Shown: in pieces, positions 57,981-64,000 of the stretch
Layout of the letters: the number at the start of each line of letters is the position of its first letter
Position numbering within the stretch: the first letter of the stretch is position 1
Source of the DNA: Setoptus koraiensis
Lineage: Eukaryota; Arthropoda
Direction: 5' to 3'
Assembly: GCA_048013815.1 (NCBI GenBank)
Contig: CM106586.1
Coordinates: forward strand, 19,468,001 to 19,532,000
Length of the DNA stretch: 64,000 nucleotides
Made by a program: the position numbers and the translations under genes
Notes under the pieces: generated by a model
Database searches by the model: none
Seen by the model: the letters and a program-made list of their open reading frames with translations, nothing else
What the model was told of the DNA's origin: nothing

Positions 57981-58736
57981 GTGACCGGGCCGGCCGGTCA
58001 GCGGGCGAGCGGGCGCCCGACAAAACAAAGATGGCGATGATTTAAATTAACAACGGCAACATTGTCAATAGTGTCGCAGTGTTTGCAGTTTCCAGCGCCG
58101 GCCATCCTCTGGACTCCAGAGTCTGGGCTCCAGAGTCTGGACGCGACGGCCGGCCGTGGGGAGCTGCGGCCAGACGCGAGCTTGGCGTAATCCGCTGGCC
58201 GGAGTTTGACTTGCCAGCGACGGCCAGCCAATCCGGTCGTTTATTACATGAATGTGTGCGCTATCAAATTAATTCATGTCATCTTTGTTTGTCTCGGCGC
58301 GGCTGTTCTGCTTTGTTTCACAACCATTACAATTGTCAATTACGGCCAAGGGCCCCGCGCGTGTATTTCGGGCCCCTGTGACTTGCACTTATCTCTCAAT
58401 GCGAATTGTGTATTTGAACAATATTGAGATATGGCAAGATGCGCTGCTGCACCCGACGCACAATGGATTTTGCGGGCCGGAATTGTGTGTGTGCTCAATT
58501 TGAAATTTGAGCAAATCCAGCGAGTTTATTTGTTTTCGGCAGTTCGGAGCCTCTTGCCGCTTTGGCTTGTATCAATTTTCTCGGCCGGCCCGGATAACAA
58601 AACTTATTGTTATCCGGCCACCGGACAGCGCAACACAAAAAACGGGCCCGCCATCTGGTGTCGCGGGCCCCCTGATGTGTGAAGGGGCCCGAGCGAGCCG
58701 GAAAAAGAGAACTAAGGGCATCCCTTAATCTTGGCC

Positions 58737-58778
58737 GCCAAGCAACGGGCCCCACTTTGCAGGGGCCCGTTGTTTGGC
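58737..58778. repeat. 17-bp hairpin with one G-T pair
   Basis: GCCAAGCAACGGGCCCC pairs with GGGGCCCGTTGTTTGGC across an eight-base loop. Only one position is not Watson-Crick, and it is a wobble. This is the most stable hairpin I found. Confidence 0.85.
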
Positions 58779-59157
58779 CAGACAGATAGCCGGACGTGAG
58801 CCAGCTCTGCACAATGGCTGCGCCTTCCGAAATGATGAAAAGAATCGGGGATAAACTTGTCCGGCGTATATTCGTGTGCGTACGAGTATAAGGGGCGCCA
58901 TGCAAGACTCTGGCAGCCAGACTCTTGCGGGCAGAGTATAAAGGGCGAGAGAGGGTATTTATACATGGCGCAGAATATCATTCTTATCACGATCTTAGAG
59001 TCGCTGATCTAATCCGATATTCATAGTGAGTGGGCCCTCTATTATATGCGCGCCAGCCTCAATTCGTTGTCCAGTCGCTGGAGTCCAGTGCGCGGCCGAA
59101 TGGCCGGGCTTGGCCGCGACGGGAAGCGGCAGTTTGCCAATTTAATTTAGCGAGCGG

Positions 59158-59262
59158 ACGCTGAGGAGAAAACACTGAGGAGGCGCTGAGGAAGCGCTGA
59201 GAAAACACTGAGAAAACACTGAGGAAGCGCTGAGGAAACACTGGGAAAACACCGAGAGAACG
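59158..59262. repeat. Degenerate GCTGAGGAA/ACACTGAGAAA array
   Basis: Two related 12-bp words (GCGCTGAGGAAG and AAACACTGAGAA) alternate about nine times. On the minus strand they read as a repeated F/S/V peptide, which is an artefact. Confidence 0.8.
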
Positions 59263-59942
59263 GGCCCCAAAAACGAACGACAACAGTTTCCGCGTGCAGC
59301 GTTCCGTCGAAGCGAAGTGGTTGCGCAATACAAGCGAGTCGATCGCTGCATTTGCTCACCTTGACATTCGACGGCTTGTGTCTCAATCTCGCCGGAAAGC
59401 TCTCTGTAAAATTGTTTGCTGCAAACGGCTGGCAGGGGGCAGCTCCGTTGTTGGTCACTGCAGAAACTTGTTGTAGAAACAAGCAACGTGCATTTTGCAC
59501 AGCCAAACAATGCCCGCTCTCTTTGCTGTCGGGGCCTCTTTTTCGCATCGTTTATCCGGTTGCATCTAAGTCGGTGGGCGGAATTTAAATTTTGGCACAA
59601 TTTCGAGGGGTGCCGCCGTGTTTGCTGTGCGCAGTGTTTGCGTTGGGGCCCGTTGCAGCCAGTGGCCCGGTCCAAAATGTCAGGCGACCCAAATCAAGGG
59701 GGCCCAACTAGCCGCTGATGAACCTGACACTCTGATAGCGTCCACGGAGGCTCACTGATGGTTAGCGCCACACTTGTCGGGGCGCACAATTGAATCGGGC
59801 CTCTAGTCTTATGTATTACGTAACACACAACTTACGTAACACAACCTTTGAACCCTCGAATCTTCCAATCACACAACATAAGCAACATATAACATATAAT
59901 AACATGCCCAGCCCGAAATTACGTAACATTGCGTAAAATGTT

Positions 59943-60003
59943 TATTACGTAACATATACGTATACGTAATACGTATACGTAACATACGTATGTTGTTGCG
60001 TAA
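59943..60003. repeat. Cluster of TACGTA palindromes and TTACGTAAC words
   Basis: The 22-base palindrome built of two ACGTATACGT arms around AA/AT is flanked by TTACGTAACATA on the left and by ATACGTAT and GTTGCGTAAT on the right. Several bZIP-type sites overlap. Confidence 0.7.
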
Positions 60004-61264
60004 TCGGGCGAGCGGGCATTGTTGCGATATCAGCGGGTCTATCTATCAGCGGTTGGCGGGTCACATGATGTAACTGATAAGTTGGCCCTGGCATTGGGCT
60101 GTCGTCGGTGCCGATGTCGCTGTTGTTGTTGCTGTTGGGTAATATCATCATGTCAAATGTCATTGAATGCTGACCATTGGCACACTTATGTAATATAATG
60201 CAATTACTTGATTATCATTCCATTGCTGTGACACTGCCGCTGCTGCTGCTGTGAGACATGTAAGTTATATAACGTTGACATAACGTTTCGTGGGCCCGCC
60301 AGCGACACAAGCGGCCGCTAAAGTATTTGGAATTTCGTTTGTTGTTGGCTGGCGCGGTTGTTGTTGCTGTCGCTATTGCTGTCGTTGCTGGCGGCCTTTC
60401 AGCCCCGCAACAGCAGCGGCAGCAACACCAGCAACAACAGCGACAACAGCGGCTACAACAGCAACAACGACATGTCGCCCGCGCGAGGCTTAGCGGGTGC
60501 AGCTCGCCGGAATGGCGCCCGCGAGCTGGCCAGACTTTTGAGCATTTTGTGTGTGTGCGAGCGTTAGATGAAATGATGATAATGACAGAGCAAATGAGCC
60601 TACTGGCGACTACCAATTACATGCGCACGCCGGCCAACAACTATTGGTAATTGTTGTCGTTGTTGGTGGGGGCCCCAATGAGATGATTTCATCGCCATTT
60701 AATGATCGCCGCCCGTGCGCACTATCGATTTTTGGGCCGTGCGGATCGGGCCGCCGTTCGGCCGCTATTGAGCGGCTGTTTGGGCCGTGCTGGGTGGCCG
60801 CTGTGCGAGCCAGCGCCAGCCAGATAATATCTCTGCAAGGGATCTGGCGGCGCCGGCCGGATCGGGTGCCCAAAGGCGAGCGGTCGGTTGGGCGCGCGAA
60901 GACAATCATCATGAGTAGCATCATCAGTATCGCATCATGAGCGGCTTGGCTTGCGACGCCCGGCGACTTGCCGGCGCGGCCAGCAAATGATGAACACACA
61001 ACCAATAACTCTAATCTGTCTGGCTGTTTGGCCGCCAGTTCGGCGCCACTAGCGCCGATAGGCGCCCGCTCGCCCGCCATCCCGTGCGCCCGCCGCCCGC
61101 CAAATAGCCAAGCAGCCGAGCAGCCAAATAGCCGAGCAGCCGAGCAGGGGGCCCCAAACAGATAGATCCCCAATGGCGATAAATTAGCTTTACATCGTTT
61201 GCGCGCGATGATAACAACCGCACCACTGCCGCCGACATAACCTATTCTGGGCGCCCGTCTGGGC

Positions 61265-61312
61265 GCCGCTCTGAGCTGTTGTGGGCCGCTCTGAGCTGTT
61301 GTGGGCCGCTGT
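61265..61312. repeat. Tandem repeat, 20-bp unit x2 plus part
   Basis: GCCGCTCTGAGCTGTTGTGG occurs twice exactly, then a partial copy. Confidence 0.92.
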
Positions 61313-62098
61313 GGGCGCTGTTGTAGATGGCGCCAGCACGTAGAGAATTAGCTCGGCTCGCGCCGGTGATGCGCGAACCGAACACAGGAAGTGACCGTTG
61401 GCAATAACGGTCTAACTAACTGGGCGCGTGTATGTACGCGCCAGTGGGGGCGCATTAGCGCACTGACTGGCGCCAATTGAGAGAGAATTCCTCGGAGATG
61501 TTGCAAATCATGCGACGCGGGACCCAGCGCCGCTAATGAGCGATGCGGCGCGGCCATTCTGGCGCCTATGATTCCAGTCGTGTCCATCTAATCATCGCGC
61601 AGCGACGCAACATCGATTGCCGGCAACATTGTATCACATTTACAATGCGGCGCCAGTGACAAAGCAAGACGCCAGTGCAGCCAATAATCGTCATGCTAGA
61701 TTTACGTAACGTGCGGGCCCGCGAACGCCCACGCGTCGCTTGGCCCGCGCCAGCCATAGCGCGATGATGGATAGCCGTAATGGCCTCACATGATGCTGGC
61801 TGTGGGGCCGTTTGTTGCGCAACTTTGTCAACGCGAAGCCAACGCGCCCCCGCACAGCAGCGGATATTTACTAAATATTATTTAGGGCTGTGTCTGATAT
61901 GACACTAGACACCCTAGCGGGAGATTGGCCAACTCTGCGTGTTTGTTCGGCGGCTGGCGCGACAGTCGCTTGATAATTTATTATTATTGATAAATCATTG
62001 ACTGGCCATAGCTACATTATCGAATATTTTTCATAATTTCGCCAGCAAGTGATGCAATGAGTATTTCAGCGACCATTTCCAGCATAACATTACTTGCT

Positions 62099-62145
62099 GC
62101 AATAGCAAAACTCATTGCAATGGCAAAACTCATTGCAATGGCACG
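62099..62145. repeat. Tandem repeat, 18-bp unit
   Basis: GCAATGGCAAAACTCATT is repeated about two and a half times. An inverted TGCAATGAGT lies just upstream near 62053. Confidence 0.85.
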
Positions 62146-64000
62146 AGCGCGAGCAGCGATCACCGGCCGAGACGACGACTAATTGCGCCGCGTTGCGGCC
62201 AGCTTGGCATTGATGATCGGCGGACAAAAAGTGCAACGGTTCGCGGCTCGATGTCACTCAACATCAAGCTACTACTGATTGTTATCTGCCTATAGAGACT
62301 CTACAGTATAGAGTCTATGCGCGCAAAAAGTGACTTCCGGTCTAAACAACCAGCGGCGTGTAATAACAAACCGGAAGTTGCTTGCTCGCAGCCTTGGTGC
62401 CACCAAGTTGGTGGCATCGTCGGCTTGATGGGATCTTTTGAGGGGGCCGCTACAATTGCAAGTTGCAGCAGCAGCAATTGTTGGGTGCAGCTCGTGCTGC
62501 TTGTGCCGCTCGTGAATCACAAGTGCGATTGGGGCCACTTATCTAGATGGCGCTCGCACTAAAATTGCAACACACACAAAATTTCTCACGCACCGGCAAA
62601 CAATCGCAGGAGAGGCCCCCATTAACCTTTTGCTCCTCAAACAATGGCCACAAACAATTATTTCCGGTCCGCTACCGTCACTTGTCTAGATATCTGTTGG
62701 GCTGTTAGATGGGACTTGTGTTGCACAATGTAAAGATCATTAATAATGCGAAATGTGAAAGCCTGCCCGCATACTCGCACACCCAACATATCTGACATTT
62801 TATATAATATATCCAATCTAATTAATAGGGCCCATGCTAGCTAGACATATCAGCGGCGCGCATTGCCCGAGCAGCAGTTGAGGGGCACGCCGGCTAGTTC
62901 ACGATCCAACTGCTAGTAGTTGTGCATAATTGGGGCCGCCGCTCGTCAACACTCTCGTCATTTCGGACACTTAATTAGTTGGCTCGCGACACGAGTTGTC
63001 GCTGGTCGTTGTTTCACATTTTTAGCTTCTGCTCATTGCCCGCGTCACCACTGGCGAAACTTTCCAATTAGGTACTCTCACTCACAGCTAGTGGCTGCTG
63101 TCCGTGGCTGGCTCTGAAACAAACAAACGAATATCCGGCCCATTTCGTTTTCGCCCTCAGCATGCGTTTGACATCAGTGTGTCAGATCGGACAAACAAAA
63201 ACAGCCTTTTATCCACATCTGTCACACTGCGCCGATATAGATTTCGAGTCATGTGACACAATTGTCACCAGTTCTCTCTCTCTCTCTCTCTCTGCTGATA
63301 CAAACGATTCTTGCCGAAATTGACCCAATTTCTATTCGGCGACAAACACTCACGACAAAGCCAAAATGGCCCCAAAAATAGAGAGATTTAGCGAGCGATA
63401 GTTTGGTCAGAGAAGAGAGTTGGTCGGCGACTATCATCGTGATAGTGGTGAGTGTCGATGGGCGACGACGTGATACTGCCGCGCCCGTCTCGATGAAATA
63501 AGATTACTCCAACAAATGAGCTCGTTCGGAATCCGAAAACAAGGTACTAACAAGCAAAAATCACGACTTAAAACCATTGGTACCCCGAGCGCTCTGTTGG
63601 CGCGCAGCCAGATAAATTATGTGGCGGCGAGCCGATGAGCTCGCAAGCCCTTGATTAGCGCCATTGGCGAAGGCGAGGTATCTAGTTGGTTGCAGACTCC
63701 ACACTTTTGCAGAGTGACTGTGCCAGAGCATATTCTGGTGACTAGTTTCGTTCTTTGCGAATCGCCCGCATCGGGCAGCGCGCGCGGATTATTCTACCCG
63801 AGAGCGACTGTCGCCGCTCGAACGCGAGCTTGTTTCGAGAGACTTTGCGGGAGTTGTGCGCAATTGTCGCCCGAATTGAACCGGCGCCACCGATCGGAGC
63901 CTCAAATGTGTGTGGGCCCCATAACTCTCTCAATACGCGACAGGTGATGTAAAAATAGCTGAACACTTTGCTTCGACCTTGCGTCTCGTCGTTTGGCGCG

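Larger units (their letters stand above)
41526..64000 (+). other. First intron of the K2P gene (open-ended), no other confirmed gene
   Basis: I looked for a phase-1 acceptor followed by TAY-GGN (the rest of Gly, then Tyr-Gly) and found none, so the intron probably runs past the window end. From about 44 kb it is GC-rich, with frequent GGGGCC, GGCGCC and GGCCGG words. Frames of up to 234 codons (45366-46070) appear only because stops are scarce. It carries many tandem arrays and perfect hairpins, listed separately. Confidence 0.55.

Noticed and set aside
59158-59262. Repeated F/S/V peptide on the minus strand
   Set aside because: It is the translation of a degenerate 12-bp tandem array with no start context or conserved flanks.

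Overview
This window is nuclear DNA from an animal, most likely an arthropod. The evidence is a secreted protein with a single chitin-binding (peritrophin-A type, CBM14) domain of the CPAP1 kind, a K2P potassium channel exon that ends at a spliced pore codon, AATAAA-type poly(A) signals, TATA boxes about 150-425 bp upstream of start codons, and very long non-coding stretches full of short repeats. Asparagine, glutamine and serine runs in the proteins would suit a mite or another chelicerate, but the sequence does not prove that.

Layout. Positions 1-6.1 kb are AT-rich and gene-dense. They hold a complete, apparently intronless FERRY3 (C12orf4) gene at 1349-3031, then a head-to-tail pair of paralogous small secreted proteins (3540-4049 and 5221-5754) inside a duplicated segment. 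One copy carries a MITE-like insertion that the other lacks. From about 6.1 to 33.5 kb I find no convincing gene. This stretch is a patchwork of CAA/TTG microsatellites, tandem arrays with 8-31 bp units, short perfect hairpins and many copies of two short words (RTTRYGYAAY and CAGGTGA). At 33500-38587 lies one 1695-codon open frame for a secreted, Q/N/S-rich CPAP1-like cuticle protein. At 40469-41525 is the first coding exon of a TWiK-type two-pore-domain K+ channel. Its splice donor falls inside the first glycine codon of the pore-1 signature. I found no second exon, so 41526-64000 is read as its first intron (at least 22 kb), which becomes GC-rich after about 44 kb.

The genes do not form a pathway. 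FERRY3 belongs to an endosomal RAB5-effector/mRNA-transport complex, the CPAP1-like protein to the cuticle or another chitinous matrix, and the K2P channel to resting membrane conductance. The paired secreted proteins belong to no family I recognise and are the best candidates for undescribed protein biology. In the non-coding DNA, the most unusual signals are the density of palindromic bZIP-type sites (TTACGTAA and relatives) and the excess of perfect short hairpins. No RNA genes, CRISPR arrays, retroelements or transposase genes were recognised.
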